A stretch of DNA of 48,220 bases from an uncultured Collinsella sp. (GCA_900548365.1 URKM01000011.1:1-48220), one strand, 5' to 3'; counted from the first letter of the stretch, positions 24,508-33,575 are shown. The notes: generated from the letters alone by a model not told the origin. Translations and numbers: made by a program.

Positions 24508-25086
24508 CTACTCGTCGAGGATGCGCGCCGCGAGCCCCGCCGACGTCTCAACGAAGTCGTCCCGGCGCTCGGCGCGGTTCTCTTCGTCCCACCAGTGCAT
24601 CATGACGCGCACCACGCCGCCCGCAGCGAACTCCGCCCGGTCGACCAGGTCGCCGGAAGCCGTCATCTCCTTGGGGGCGGTGCGCCGGGCGCGGTCGTAG
24701 AACGACTCCGCGATCTTGTCGCAGATAACCGCTATCAGCACGCCCGACATCGAGCTCGAGAAGATGTTGTCCATCAGGTCCTCGTGCTCCAGCAGGTAGT
24801 CTGCGAACTCGCGCAGGATCGCGCGGCGCTCCAGCGCATCGTCCTCGAACACGCCCTCGTCATCGGCCAGACGCCTGCCCCGCTCGACCATGTCGATACG
24901 AAGGTTTTCAACGTAGAACGCGAAGAACTCCGCTTTATCGGCGAAATGCTTGTAAAACGTCGTGCGGCGAATCAGGGCCTCGTCGCACAACATCGCCACC
25001 GACATATCTTCGAATCGGTTTTCGCTCAGCAATTTGGTGCACGCAGCGATCAGCGCGCCATACGTCTTCTTCACGCGAAGATCCAT
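24508..25086 (-). CDS. TetR-family transcriptional regulator
   Basis: One-component regulator of 192 residues. The N-terminal helix-turn-helix (AACTKLLSENRFEDMSVAML, then TTFYKHFADKAEFF) is the TetR signature in the divergent form common in Gram-positive bacteria. The C-terminal ligand domain is helical and has no recognisable specificity. ATG 25086 has GGGGGA upstream; the longer form to 25113 does not. Its stop lies right after the tRNA-tail repeat array. The nearest divergent gene is lemA, 374 bp away. The target may be its own promoter. Confidence 0.87.
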   Translation of the reverse strand: MDLRVKKTYGALIAACTKLLSENRFEDMSVAMLCDEALIRRTTFYKHFADKAEFFAFYVENLRIDMVERGRRLADDEGVFEDDALERRAILREFADYLLEHEDLMDNIFSSSMSGVLIAVICDKIAESFYDRARRTAPKEMTASGDLVDRAEFAAGGVVRVMMHWWDEENRAERRDDFVETSAGLAARILDE

Positions 25087-25459
25087 AGTTCGTCCCCCGA
25101 CGTCCGTTTTCACATATCGCTCATTCTTGTAAGCGCTTGAACCTCATTGTGTCGCTTAGCGTACGCCTGTCAACAAACTGCGTCGGTAGGGATTCCCAGA
25201 TTCCCTCCGGTGCGCCCGTGAGCATCGATACCCAATCTTCCAACAAGGACGGGATCGCACGCAGGCGGGGCGTCATCGTGACTCCGCCCCCTCGCGCGCT
25301 CAAGTGCCCGCGCCGCGCTCAGCGTCCGGCTCCCCGCACCGTGCCCCTTTCCCCTACCGCTCGGCAAGGTCGCCTGAAAGGCTCGGCATCGAGCGGGGTA
25401 TACTGATTCATGTATGCGCCGACGCTTTGAAGGCGCTCAGAAGAGACAGGGGTTTATCC
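25087..25459. other. Gap between tetR and lemA
   Basis: No gene is supported. TAAGCG (25130-25135) and CGCTTA (25153-25158) are an imperfectly centred inverted pair close to the tetR start and could be an operator. The rest is GC-rich with nothing recognisable. Confidence 0.3.
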
Positions 25460-26011
25460 ATGCTTCCCGTGATTATCGGTATCGTCATCATCGTGGCCAT
25501 CGCCAGCGCCATCGCAGGCATCTACAACAACATGGTCACGCTGCGCAACCGCATCGACAACGCGTGGCAGAACATCGATACGCAGTTGCAGCGTCGCAAC
25601 GACCTCATCCCCAACCTGGTCGAGACCGTCAAGGGCTATGCCTCCCACGAAAGGGAGACCCTCGATGCCGTGACATCCGCCCGCAACGCCGCCGTCTCCG
25701 CCACGACGCCGGAGGAGAAGATCGCAGCCGACAACGTTCTCACCGGCGCCCTGCGCCAGCTGCTCGCCGTGGCAGAGGCCTACCCCGACCTCAAGGCGAA
25801 CACCAGCTTCAGCCAGCTCCAGAGCACGCTCGAGGACACCGAGAACAAGATCTCCTACGCGCGCCAGAGCTACAACGACTGCGTGCTGAAGTACAACAAC
25901 TCCATCCAGACGTTCCCCGGAAACATCTTCGCCGGCATCTTCCAGTTCAAGGAGCGCTCCGGATTCGAGGCTGCGCCCGAATCGCGCGACGTCCCCCAGG
26001 TGAAGTTCTAG
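25460..26011 (+). CDS. LemA family protein
   Basis: Membrane-anchored helical-bundle protein of 183 residues. One N-terminal transmembrane helix (residues 1-20) precedes the hallmark RIDNAWQNIDTQLQRRNDLI and PNLVETVKGYASHE segments, and the family's YNNSIQTFPGN motif lies near the end. The N-terminus should be outside and the helices in the cytoplasm. The function is poorly defined; the family is widespread and often linked to envelope stress or metalloproteases, but no htpX lies nearby. ATG 25460 has AGGGG upstream. Confidence 0.92.
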   Translation: MLPVIIGIVIIVAIASAIAGIYNNMVTLRNRIDNAWQNIDTQLQRRNDLIPNLVETVKGYASHERETLDAVTSARNAAVSATTPEEKIAADNVLTGALRQLLAVAEAYPDLKANTSFSQLQSTLEDTENKISYARQSYNDCVLKYNNSIQTFPGNIFAGIFQFKERSGFEAAPESRDVPQVKF

Positions 26012-26039
26012 CTTCCCGCAACCCTCATCTTCCTCGAAG

Positions 26040-26071
26040 CGCCTCGCAGCCTTGCGCTGCGGGGCGTTTTT
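26040..26071 (+). terminator. Terminator after lemA
   Basis: An 11-bp stem with one G-T pair (CGCCTCGCAGC / GCTGCGGGGCG) and a 5-nt loop is followed by T5. Confidence 0.8.
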
Positions 26072-26170
26072 CCTATGCTCGCGGTATCACCCTGCAAGCG
26101 CTCAGGGCAAATCGATACAATGAAGCCGCATACCTTTACGAACCAGAATCGAAGTACCATCGAGGTATCC

Positions 26171-28324
26171 ATGACAACGCACCCGTCAACCGTTCCGCCC
26201 AGCCGCGCGGAGCACGTCGTCACAAAGACATCCGTCCCCTCGGCCGGCGGCTCCGGTACCCCCGCGCCGACAAGTGCGGCATCCTCGGCCGGCGCCCACG
26301 GACCGGTGTCCGCACGTATCCACGCCTCCCGCGCGTCCGCCGCGCCGGCGCAGCAGCGACGCTATATACCCGCACTCGACGGCATTCGCACGCTCGCCGT
26401 TATCGCCGTCGTGCTCTACCACCTGCATCTCCCCTGGATGTCCGGCGGCTTGCTGGGCGTCACGATGTTCTTCGTCATCTCGGGCTTCATCATCACCCGC
26501 CTGCTGCTACGCGAATACGATGCGAACGGGCGCATCGACCTCAAGCAGTTCTGGATCCGTCGCGCGCGGCGCCTGCTGCCCGCGATCGTCGCGCTGATCG
26601 TGGTCGTCATCGTCCTCTGCGCCATCTTCAACCGCGTGATGCTCACGAAGATGCGCCCCGACATCCTGCCGTCGTTGCTATTCTTCAACAACTGGTGGCA
26701 GATTTCCCAGGACGCCTCCTATTTCGCCGCGCTCGGCGACCCCTCCCCCTTGACGCACTTCTGGTCGCTCGCCATCGAGGAGCAGTTCTACCTCATCTGG
26801 CCCCCTTTGCTCATGGCCATGCTCAGCCTGCACGTGAAGCGCCCGGTGGTTCGCCGAACCGTCCTGGTGCTCGCCGCGGCGTCGGCGCTTGCCATGACGG
26901 CGCTCTACGCCCCCGGCGCCGACCCCAGCCGCATCTACTACGGTACGGACACACGGGCGTTCTCCCTGCTCCTGGGCGTGTGGCTGGCTTTCATCCCCGA
27001 TGCCGCGCTCTCGCCGCGACGCATGCTCGCATACTGCCTGCACGGCACGCTTCCGCCGGCAGCACCTCCCTCCGAGGCGGAAAAGCCCTCGCGCGAGCTC
27101 GATCTCATCGGCTGCCTCGGGCTCGCCGGCCTGGTGGCCCTGTTCGTATTCACGAACGGGTACTCCGCCTTCCCCTATCGCGGCGGCATGCTGCTGTGCT
27201 CCCTTTTCACCCTCATGCTCATCGCCGCCTGCATGCAGCCCGAGGGCCTGCTCGCCAAGGCGTTCTCGCTCGAGCCGCTCGTCTGGCTCGGTAAGCGCTC
27301 CTACAGCATCTACCTCTGGCATTTCCCCCTGCTCGCGCTGATGAACCCCGTTGCCGACATCACCGCCGACTCCTGGTGGGAAACGGCCGTCCAGCTCGCC
27401 GTCGTCCTAGCGGCAGCGGAGCTCTCCTACCGCTTCATCGAGACGCCCTTCCGCCACGGCCTGGTCGGCAACGTGGCGAAGCAGCTGAAAAGCGGATCGA
27501 CGCCCCGCGCGCTCGCTCGACGCCACCCGGTTCCCCTGGCTCTCGCCGGAGTCCTGACGATAGCGGCCGTCGGCGCGTTGGCATTCGTCCCCGGAATCTC
27601 CGCATTGAGCGATGAGGGTGCCGCGCTGCTCGCCCAAGGAGACGACGATCAGGGCGGTTCCCCGGCAAACGCCCAGTCCGGGTCGGGCGGGGCGGCCGGT
27701 GAGGAACCCGCGACCCAGTTTTCCGAAAACGCGTACGACGTCCTCATGGTCGGCGACTCCGTCTCGCTGCGCACCATTCCGGATTTCGAGGCGACCTTCC
27801 CGCACGGCCTGATCGACGCCAAGAAGAACAGGCAGTTCAGCACGGGAATCGACTTGATTTCAACCTACCTGGCAAACGGGCAGCTCGGCAAGATCGTCGT
27901 CATCGCGCTCGGCACGAACGGACTGGTGACCGATAGCGATATCGATACGATCATGAACCTCATCGGCCCGGATCGCATCGCGGTCTTCGTCACCACCCGC
28001 AGCCCGCAGCCTTGGGTGGCGCCCACCAACGAGGCCATCGCCCGGGCGGCCGACCGCTATGGCAACGTGCGCGTCATCGATTGGTACGCGCTCAGCGAGG
28101 GGCGAGCCGAGCTGTTCGACGGCGACGGCACGCATCTGTCATCCGACGGCGCCGCCTACTATATCCAGCTCATCTACCAGGCTGTAGAAAAGGATCTCCC
28201 CATCCATCCCGAGGACCACGTGGACCAGCAGGTCATCGCCCTCGTCGACCAGCTTGCCAACACCTGGGCGTCGAACGCCGGGGCGCAGCTCTTCAAAAGC
28301 GACGCGGCCACCGAGTCCCGATAG
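26171..28324 (+). CDS. OatA-like membrane O-acyltransferase with SGNH domain
   Basis: Envelope O-acyltransferase of 717 residues, related to peptidoglycan O-acetyltransferase OatA. A ~60-residue polar N-terminus precedes an acyltransferase-3 domain with about eleven membrane helices (residues ~65-450); it shows the catalytic HLH region VVLYHLHLPWMSGG, then FFVISGFIITRLL. After an Ala/Gly linker an extracellular SGNH hydrolase domain follows with GDSVS (Ser nucleophile), GTNG (Asn) and DGTHLSSDG (Asp-His). All catalytic residues are present. ATG 26171 has GAGG 7 nt upstream; upstream in-frame ATGs lack ribosome sites. Acetylation of peptidoglycan or another surface glycan is likely but the acceptor is not shown. 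Confidence 0.9.
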   Translation: MTTHPSTVPPSRAEHVVTKTSVPSAGGSGTPAPTSAASSAGAHGPVSARIHASRASAAPAQQRRYIPALDGIRTLAVIAVVLYHLHLPWMSGGLLGVTMFFVISGFIITRLLLREYDANGRIDLKQFWIRRARRLLPAIVALIVVVIVLCAIFNRVMLTKMRPDILPSLLFFNNWWQISQDASYFAALGDPSPLTHFWSLAIEEQFYLIWPPLLMAMLSLHVKRPVVRRTVLVLAAASALAMTALYAPGADPSRIYYGTDTRAFSLLLGVWLAFIPDAALSPRRMLAYCLHGTLPPAAPPSEAEKPSRELDLIGCLGLAGLVALFVFTNGYSAFPYRGGMLLCSLFTLMLIAACMQPEGLLAKAFSLEPLVWLGKRSYSIYLWHFPLLALMNPVADITADSWWETAVQLAVVLAAAELSYRFIETPFRHGLVGNVAKQLKSGSTPRALARRHPVPLALAGVLTIAAVGALAFVPGISALSDEGAALLAQGDDDQGGSPANAQSGSGGAAGEEPATQFSENAYDVLMVGDSVSLRTIPDFEATFPHGLIDAKKNRQFSTGIDLISTYLANGQLGKIVVIALGTNGLVTDSDIDTIMNLIGPDRIAVFVTTRSPQPWVAPTNEAIARAADRYGNVRVIDWYALSEGRAELFDGDGTHLSSDGAAYYIQLIYQAVEKDLPIHPEDHVDQQVIALVDQLANTWASNAGAQLFKSDAATESR

Positions 28325-28386
28325 CGCCCGCGCGCGACCGATGGGCTGACCGCGCAGCCGCTCGCATGGCAAGGCGATAGATGCCG

Positions 28387-28577
28387 ATTCGTGCACTTTG
28401 CAGGCGGAAAAGCTGCCGGAATTTCGCGCACTTGAAGGCAGTTAGCGGAATTTCGTGCACTTGAAGGCATTTTGCAGAATTTCGTGCACTTGAAGGCAGC
28501 ATAAAGCTCCTGATAGCGATTCTCGCTGCCTCAAACTGCTCGAAAACGGCACACTGCCTTCAAGTGCACGAAATTCC
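28387..28577. repeat. 29-bp-period repeats plus an inverted copy between convergent genes
   Basis: GGAATTTCGTGCACTTGAAGGCA-like 23-mers begin at 28418, 28447 and 28476, each followed by 6 variable bases. A partial copy lies at 28387. The exact reverse complement is at 28555-28577, so a transcript would fold into a long hairpin. They lie between the ends of the acyltransferase (+) and the NRAMP-related gene (-). Confidence 0.75.
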
Positions 28578-28589
28578 AACGAAGCGCCC

Positions 28590-28750
28590 TCACGCGGCGG
28601 CGACCCGCGAGGACACCCCGCCCACAGCAGCAACGGCGACCCGCCGGGGCGCCCGCCAACAGCAGCGTCCCGCCCGCAGCAACGCCCGCACGCAGCAACG
28701 GCGACCCGCCCGCAACGGCAACGCGCACGCAGCAGCAACGCGCCCGCCCG
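28590..28750. repeat. Low-complexity GC-rich stretch
   Basis: Imperfect repeats of CAGCAACGGCGACCCGCC (at about 28627 and 28692) and CGCCCGC. It probably completes the 435-bp gap between convergent genes. No gene is seen. Confidence 0.5.
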
Positions 28751-28759
28751 CAGTCCCCG

Positions 28760-30001
28760 CTAGTAGCCGAGTGCCTGCAGGCCGAACATCACCGCGGTGA
28801 GCACGGTGATCAACACGATCGTGCCCCAGGTGAGGACGTTCCACGCACGGCCGTTGCGGTACTTGCCCATGATGTGCTTGTCCTGGGCGATGAACACCAG
28901 GAACACCAAGAGCACGGGCAGCAGCACGCCGTTGATGACCTGCGCGCTCATCATGATCTGGAACAGGTCGACGCCGGGCATGATGACCAGCAGCGCGGAC
29001 GCCGCGATGACGGCGGTGATGATGCCGCGGTACACGGGCGCCTCGTCCCAGCTGCGGTCGGCGCCGCGCTCCCAACCGAACGCCTCGCAGATAGCGCTCG
29101 AGGTCACGCCGGGCAGCACGCATGCCGCCAAGAAGCTCGCGGCGACCAGCCCCGAGGCGAAGAGGATCGTGGAGAACTCGCCGGCGATGGGCTCGAGCGC
29201 GAGCGCGGCATCGGCCGCGTCGGCGACCTCGATGCCCGCCGGATGCAGCACGGCGCCCGTGGTCACGATGATGAACCACGCGATGGCGCAGGCGATGATG
29301 GAGCCGGTGGCGGTGTCGATGCGCTGCAGCACGATGCCGTCCTCGTCGATGTTCTTATCGACCACGTTGTTCTGCGCCAGGAAGATCATCCAGGGAGCGA
29401 TGGTGGTACCGATGGTTGCCACCAGAAGCGATACGTACTGCGGCTCGTTCACCAGATGCGGGGTGACGGTTGCCAGCGCGACCTCGCCCCAGTTGGGCCC
29501 CGCCAGGAACGCGGCCACGATGTACGTTACGAACACGCAGCTCACCAGCAGCAGGATCTTCTCGATACGGCGAAAGCTGCCGCTCATGGTGAGCATCCAC
29601 ACGAGCAGCGCCACCAGCGGGACGGACACGGTCTTGGGCACCCCGAAGAGCGCCAAGCCGCTCGCGATGCCCGCGAACTCGGAGATGGTCACGGCGGTGT
29701 TCGCGATGAGCAGCGCGCCCATCGCCAGGGCGCTCTTGCGCACGCCGAACTTCTCGCGGATGAGCGAGGCGAAGCCCTTGCCCGTGACGCAGCCGCAGCG
29801 CGCCGCGGTCTCCTGCACCACGATGAGGAGCAACGCCATAACCGGCAGCATCCACAACGTGCCGTAGCCGTAGCTCGCGCCCGCGCTCGAATACGTTGCG
29901 ATGCCGCCCGCGTCGTTACCCGAGAGGGCCGCCAGCAAACCGGGGCCCATGGCACCCAGCACGGCGGCGACGGTCAGCTTCTGTTTAGTCTCTGGTTGCA
30001 T
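28760..30001 (-). CDS. NRAMP-related divalent metal transporter, Mg2+ (NRMT) type
   Basis: SLC11/NRAMP-fold transporter of 413 residues with about 11 membrane helices. The two metal-binding motifs are altered. Helix 1 reads GNDAGG (D30, with Gly where the canonical DPGN motif has Asn) and helix 6 reads TIAPW (A202-W204) in place of the canonical MPH. As I recall, NRAMP-related magnesium transporters, characterised in Eggerthella lenta, keep the helix-1 Asp but replace the Asn and the helix-6 Met, giving a wider site for hydrated Mg2+. I therefore prefer Mg2+ over Mn2+. It starts 17 bp after the stop of the MgtE/CBS-like gene, and this pairing supports a magnesium role. Start ATG 30001. Confidence 0.85.
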   Translation of the reverse strand: MQPETKQKLTVAAVLGAMGPGLLAALSGNDAGGIATYSSAGASYGYGTLWMLPVMALLLIVVQETAARCGCVTGKGFASLIREKFGVRKSALAMGALLIANTAVTISEFAGIASGLALFGVPKTVSVPLVALLVWMLTMSGSFRRIEKILLLVSCVFVTYIVAAFLAGPNWGEVALATVTPHLVNEPQYVSLLVATIGTTIAPWMIFLAQNNVVDKNIDEDGIVLQRIDTATGSIIACAIAWFIIVTTGAVLHPAGIEVADAADAALALEPIAGEFSTILFASGLVAASFLAACVLPGVTSSAICEAFGWERGADRSWDEAPVYRGIITAVIAASALLVIMPGVDLFQIMMSAQVINGVLLPVLLVFLVFIAQDKHIMGKYRNGRAWNVLTWGTIVLITVLTAVMFGLQALGY

Positions 30002-30018
30002 GCTTCACCCAACCCGTC

Positions 30019-31899
30019 CTACAGCAACGGCACGGCGCCCAGCACCGTGTACGCCAACGCTGAGAGCAGGACCGCCGCGAACGTGAGCGACGTGCCCGAG
30101 GCCGTGTGGTCGCGATCCTCGCCGCGCACCAGCACGGCGAAGTAGATCACCGCGCTCGCATACGTGGCCGTGATCACCAGGGCCGCGTTGCGGAAGCAAT
30201 CCATGTACGTGGCGATGACCATGGGGTCGCCGCCCGCGAAGATCGTGGTGGCCATGAGCTCGCCGCACAGGTACACCACCGCGGCCAGCACCAGGCCGAT
30301 GAGCGTGGATTTAAGGAAGAATCCCAGATAAGGACGGGGTTCGTCCTCGCGGTCGTCGTACTCCAGGAAGCTGTTCTTCACGAAGGCCGTCATGCGCATG
30401 GCCGCCAGCAGCACCACCGGCATGATGGAGATGGGCATGAGCGCGAACAGGCCCTCGCTCGTGATGATGCGCAGCGCGTCGGCGTCGGCGGCGATGCGAT
30501 CTGGCGCCGTGACCGCGATGGCGGCGATGGCGCAAGCCGCGATGGCCCACACCGCGATCCAGTACTGGCGCTGGGCGAACCACACGAAGGTGTGCGCTGA
30601 CTCGCCCGTGGTGGACTCGCCCGAAGAGAGGCCGGCGATCTGCAGGTCCTCCTGATGCTCCTCGGCAATGACGTCCATGGCGTCGTCGAACGTGACGATG
30701 CCCAGAATATGGCGGTTCTCGTCGCACACCGGAATGGCCACGAGGTCGTACTTGGTCATCTCCTCGGTCACCTGCTCCTGGTCGAGGTCGGGAGCGACCC
30801 ACACCACATCGCGGTAGGCGAGCTCGGACAGGCGCGCGTCGTGCTCCGCCACGATCAGGGTGCGCAGCGAGAGCACGCCCGTGAGCATGCCGGACGGGTC
30901 GGTGGTGTACACGTAGTAGACGCTCTCGAAATCCTCGTCGAGCTTCTTGATGGCATCGATGGCGTCCTGCACGGTGGCGGTGGAGGGCAGCGCCACGAAC
31001 TCGCTCGTCATGATGCGGCCCGCGGTATCCTCCTCGTATCCAAGCAGGTTGCGGATGGCCTTCTCCTCCTTGACGCCCATGAGGCGCAGGAGCTTCTCGG
31101 CTTTCTCGTTGCCGAGCTCCTCGATGAGCTCGACGGCGTCGTCGGGATCCATGAGCGCAAGCATCGAGGACGCGTCGCGGTCGGTCATGCCCTCGAGCAT
31201 CTCGGCCACGAGCTCGTCGTCGTCGAGCTCGGCGATGGCCTCGGCCGCCTGGGCGGTATCGAGCTGGGCGAACACCTGGCTTCGCAGACGAGGATCGAGC
31301 TGCTCGATGATGTCGGCGATATCGGCCGGGTGCAGCTCGTCGAGCGTCTTGTGCGACACCGAGAGCTTGATGTTCTGCGTGGAACGCTCCAGCAGGTCCA
31401 TATACGACCAGGCGATGATATCCTCGCCCAGCGGTTTGCCCACGGCCTTCGCCATGCGCTCGACGACGCGCTCCAACGCGGGATGAATCGCGCGCAGCAA
31501 GCCGCGCGCGCCCACCTCGGCGCCGAGCAGGCGCAGCTGCAGCTGGTTTTCACCCGAGATCGAGAACTTGATATCGTTTACGCGCACGACCTTCATGCCC
31601 TGCGTGTCCACGATCTGCTTGTTGAGGATATCGCGCGCCAACAGCACCTCGTCGGGCTGCAGGTACGAAAAGCGGATGTCGGTATCGGGACAGTTGAGGT
31701 ACACGCCCGTATCGTCCACATGGTCGACGTACTTGCGCCAGCTGATCATAAAGGGCGTTTTCCCGGGCCCCTGAAAGGCCAGCGACGTCACATGGGGGAA
31801 GACCTCGCCGGTGGCGATGCCGAAGTCGTTGACGATACCGAGCTTCTCGCCGTTCACGTCAAGAACGGGAAGCCTGAGCATCTCGGAAAGATAGTTCAT
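30019..31899 (-). CDS. MgtE-like sensor protein (PRC-like, MgtE-N, CBS, divergent membrane domain)
   Basis: Protein of 626 residues. The N-terminal ~150 form a PRC-barrel-like region (RLPVLDVNGEKLGIVND). An MgtE N-domain follows (LHPADIADIIEQLDP, then MDPDDAVELIEEL) and two CBS repeats (about 285-415, beginning GRIMTSEFVALP). These cytosolic parts bind Mg2+ in MgtE and gate the channel. The C-terminal ~200 residues hold five hydrophobic helices. However, I do not see the GN-GTQ-type pore signature of MgtE or its conserved Asp-containing pore helix. It may be a sensor or partner for the NRAMP-related gene, not a channel itself. ATG 31899 has AAGGAGAA at 2-3 nt. Confidence 0.8.
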   Translation of the reverse strand: MNYLSEMLRLPVLDVNGEKLGIVNDFGIATGEVFPHVTSLAFQGPGKTPFMISWRKYVDHVDDTGVYLNCPDTDIRFSYLQPDEVLLARDILNKQIVDTQGMKVVRVNDIKFSISGENQLQLRLLGAEVGARGLLRAIHPALERVVERMAKAVGKPLGEDIIAWSYMDLLERSTQNIKLSVSHKTLDELHPADIADIIEQLDPRLRSQVFAQLDTAQAAEAIAELDDDELVAEMLEGMTDRDASSMLALMDPDDAVELIEELGNEKAEKLLRLMGVKEEKAIRNLLGYEEDTAGRIMTSEFVALPSTATVQDAIDAIKKLDEDFESVYYVYTTDPSGMLTGVLSLRTLIVAEHDARLSELAYRDVVWVAPDLDQEQVTEEMTKYDLVAIPVCDENRHILGIVTFDDAMDVIAEEHQEDLQIAGLSSGESTTGESAHTFVWFAQRQYWIAVWAIAACAIAAIAVTAPDRIAADADALRIITSEGLFALMPISIMPVVLLAAMRMTAFVKNSFLEYDDREDEPRPYLGFFLKSTLIGLVLAAVVYLCGELMATTIFAGGDPMVIATYMDCFRNAALVITATYASAVIYFAVLVRGEDRDHTASGTSLTFAAVLLSALAYTVLGAVPLL

Positions 31900-31939
31900 G
31901 GTTCTCCTTCGCCGATACGCGTGTCATACGGTATGGGGC

Positions 31940-32040
31940 GCGCGACCCCGCGCGAGCCGCAGCGAAGGGCGGCGCAGGGTCAGCAGCTACTGTGTGGTCG
32001 GGGTTTCGATTTCACCTGAGGCCTTTCTCGTGACCCTGAT
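31940..32040 (-). promoter_or_regulatory. Structured 5' leader of the MgtE-like/NRAMP-related operon
   Basis: On the minus strand CAGGGTCA (32038-32031) pairs with TGACCCTG (31982-31975). Within the leader ACCCCG (32004-31999) can pair with CGGGGT (31950-31945), and CAGGTGA and GCTGCTGACCC resemble short pieces of the M-box (ykoK) Mg2+ riboswitch. The overall consensus is not met, so I call it a candidate metal-responsive leader only. Confidence 0.3.
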
Positions 32041-32042
32041 TC

Positions 32043-32082
32043 CAAAACAAAAAGCGGTCGCAGACAAGCCGCAACCGCCCTT
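32043..32082 (-). terminator. Terminator after the first polysaccharide deacetylase
   Basis: Minus strand GCGGTTGC and GCGACCGC form an 8-bp stem with one G-T pair, followed by TTTTTGTTTT. It lies ~100 bp after the deacetylase stop. A TATAGT just upstream could instead make it a leader attenuator for the metal operon. Confidence 0.65.
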
Positions 32083-32183
32083 TACTATAACATCCATGCG
32101 CGCGCATCGACCGAGTTTTACGCAAACCTTGCACGCTCGGTTCGAAACAAGAATGCGCGACGTCGATTCGGCTAACCCGGGTA

Positions 32184-33575
32184 TCACCCAGCAGCCGGCA
32201 GCTCGGCATCCTCGGGCATCTTCACGGTGCCGTCGACCACCTCCGCCGGGAATCGATCATCCTTGGCAAGCAGCTCGCTTACCGTGAGCAGCTCGTACCC
32301 CGCAGCGCGCAGCCCATCGATGATCCCGGGTAGCGCCTCCACATCCTGCGAGCGGTTGCCGCCGCCATCGTGCATGAGGACGATCGCGCCGTTGAACGCG
32401 TTGTCGAGCACCATCGAGGTGATAGCGGCCGCACCGGGACGCTTCCAGTCGAGCGTGTCGATGTTCCACAGCACGTTGCAGCTGATCAGATCCCCCGCCC
32501 GCGCCCAGTCGTTCGCCGTGAAGGCACCGTAGGGCGCGCGCATCATCTGGGGCCGCACGCCGGCAGCGGCTTCCAAGGCGTCCGCGGACGCCGTGATCTC
32601 GGCCCTGAGGGCGTCGGCATCCAGGTCGGGCAGGTATTGATGGGCATTCGTATGGCTCGCCAGCTCCTGGCCCTCATCCACCAGCTGCTTCGCATAGGCG
32701 CCGTAGCGCCCCTCGCTGTTTCCCAGGTTGAAGAAGGTCGCCTTCGCGCCCTTGTCTGCCAGGATCTTCAAAATGTCCGGCGTGTACCCGCTCGGGCCGT
32801 CGTCAAAGGTGAGCGCGATATACTTGCCCGCGCCCTGGGGCCGCACATTGAGGGAGGACACCACCATGTCGACGGGAGCCTCCACGACCTCCTTGTCGAT
32901 CGTCTCGCCCGAACGGTCGCCCACCGTGACGACCTTCTTGCCGGGAGCGCCCCATTGCGACACGAACTGCACGGCCCCGCCCGACTCCATCTGGATTCCG
33001 GGCGTCATCGCGACGGTCTTCTCCGAAGAGCCCTCCGTGCGGTCCGCTCCCTGCGAGACCTCGATACTCGACCCCTCGCGTACCTCCGTCTCGGGCAGCT
33101 TCGCCATATCGAGGGGCTCGCCGTCCATCGTGACGGAGCAGCGGTCGCCGCCGTCCTCCGCGAGCACCGCGCCGCCGATGGAGAGCAGGCGCCCCGGGGC
33201 GGCACCGAAGTACCCGTTATCCTCAAGCAGGGTTTCCAGAGGGGTGCCGACTCGCGCCGCGCACTCCTTGCCGTTGACCGTGAACGGCACCGATCGCCAC
33301 ATCGACCAGTAGCAGATGAACAGCACCGAGCATGCCATGACGGCCAGCACGGCCAACGGGATGAACCGCGTGCTGCCGCCTCGCCCGCGCGCACCGCCGC
33401 GCTTCCTCGGATGGGGAATGGGACGAGAAGGGCGGGCAGACCCCCGCCCGCCGGCGGCGTGCGTCGCGGTCCGTTGCGCCTCCGTATGCGGCGGACGCCT
33501 CGAAGCCGCTACACGATGCGGCGGCAAGGCGGCGCCCGGCGTGTCTCGTTTTGACTGTTCCACCCTAAACCCCAA
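32184..33575 (-). CDS. Membrane-anchored polysaccharide deacetylase (catalytically complete)
   Basis: NodB-fold carbohydrate esterase 4 protein, 463 residues from the furthest start. A ~70-residue basic N-terminus precedes one membrane helix (71-90); a ~150-residue extracellular region with a small beta-rich repeat follows, then the NodB domain. Motifs are complete: TFDDGPS (D258, D259), metal ligands H308 and H312 in SHTNAHQYL, RAPYG (346-350) and the catalytic His in MHDGGG (H402). It should remove N-acetyl groups from peptidoglycan or another surface glycan. The start is uncertain: TTG 33575, or GTG 33563. It follows a paralogue on the same strand with a 107-bp gap. Confidence 0.88.
   Translation of the reverse strand: MGFRVEQSKRDTPGAALPPHRVAASRRPPHTEAQRTATHAAGGRGSARPSRPIPHPRKRGGARGRGGSTRFIPLAVLAVMACSVLFICYWSMWRSVPFTVNGKECAARVGTPLETLLEDNGYFGAAPGRLLSIGGAVLAEDGGDRCSVTMDGEPLDMAKLPETEVREGSSIEVSQGADRTEGSSEKTVAMTPGIQMESGGAVQFVSQWGAPGKKVVTVGDRSGETIDKEVVEAPVDMVVSSLNVRPQGAGKYIALTFDDGPSGYTPDILKILADKGAKATFFNLGNSEGRYGAYAKQLVDEGQELASHTNAHQYLPDLDADALRAEITASADALEAAAGVRPQMMRAPYGAFTANDWARAGDLISCNVLWNIDTLDWKRPGAAAITSMVLDNAFNGAIVLMHDGGGNRSQDVEALPGIIDGLRAAGYELLTVSELLAKDDRFPAEVVDGTVKMPEDAELPAAG

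Noticed and set aside
24175..25140. 321-codon plus-strand frame over the tRNA-tail repeats
   Set aside because: It crosses non-coding repeats and the antisense of tetR, and has no ribosome site.
28418..28498. Possible CRISPR array with 29-bp period
   Set aside because: The spacers are only ~6 bp, only three to four copies exist, one copy is inverted, and no cas genes are near.
28590..28750. Small proteins encoded in the GC-rich low-complexity stretch
   Set aside because: All frames give Arg/Ala/Pro-rich low-complexity peptides without ribosome sites.
28760..30001. Standard Mn2+ transporter MntH
   Set aside because: The canonical DPGN and MPH metal motifs are replaced (DAGG and APW), and the neighbour is an MgtE-like protein.
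31940..32040. Definite M-box magnesium riboswitch
   Set aside because: Only short segments agree. The conserved core pairings could not be matched by eye.
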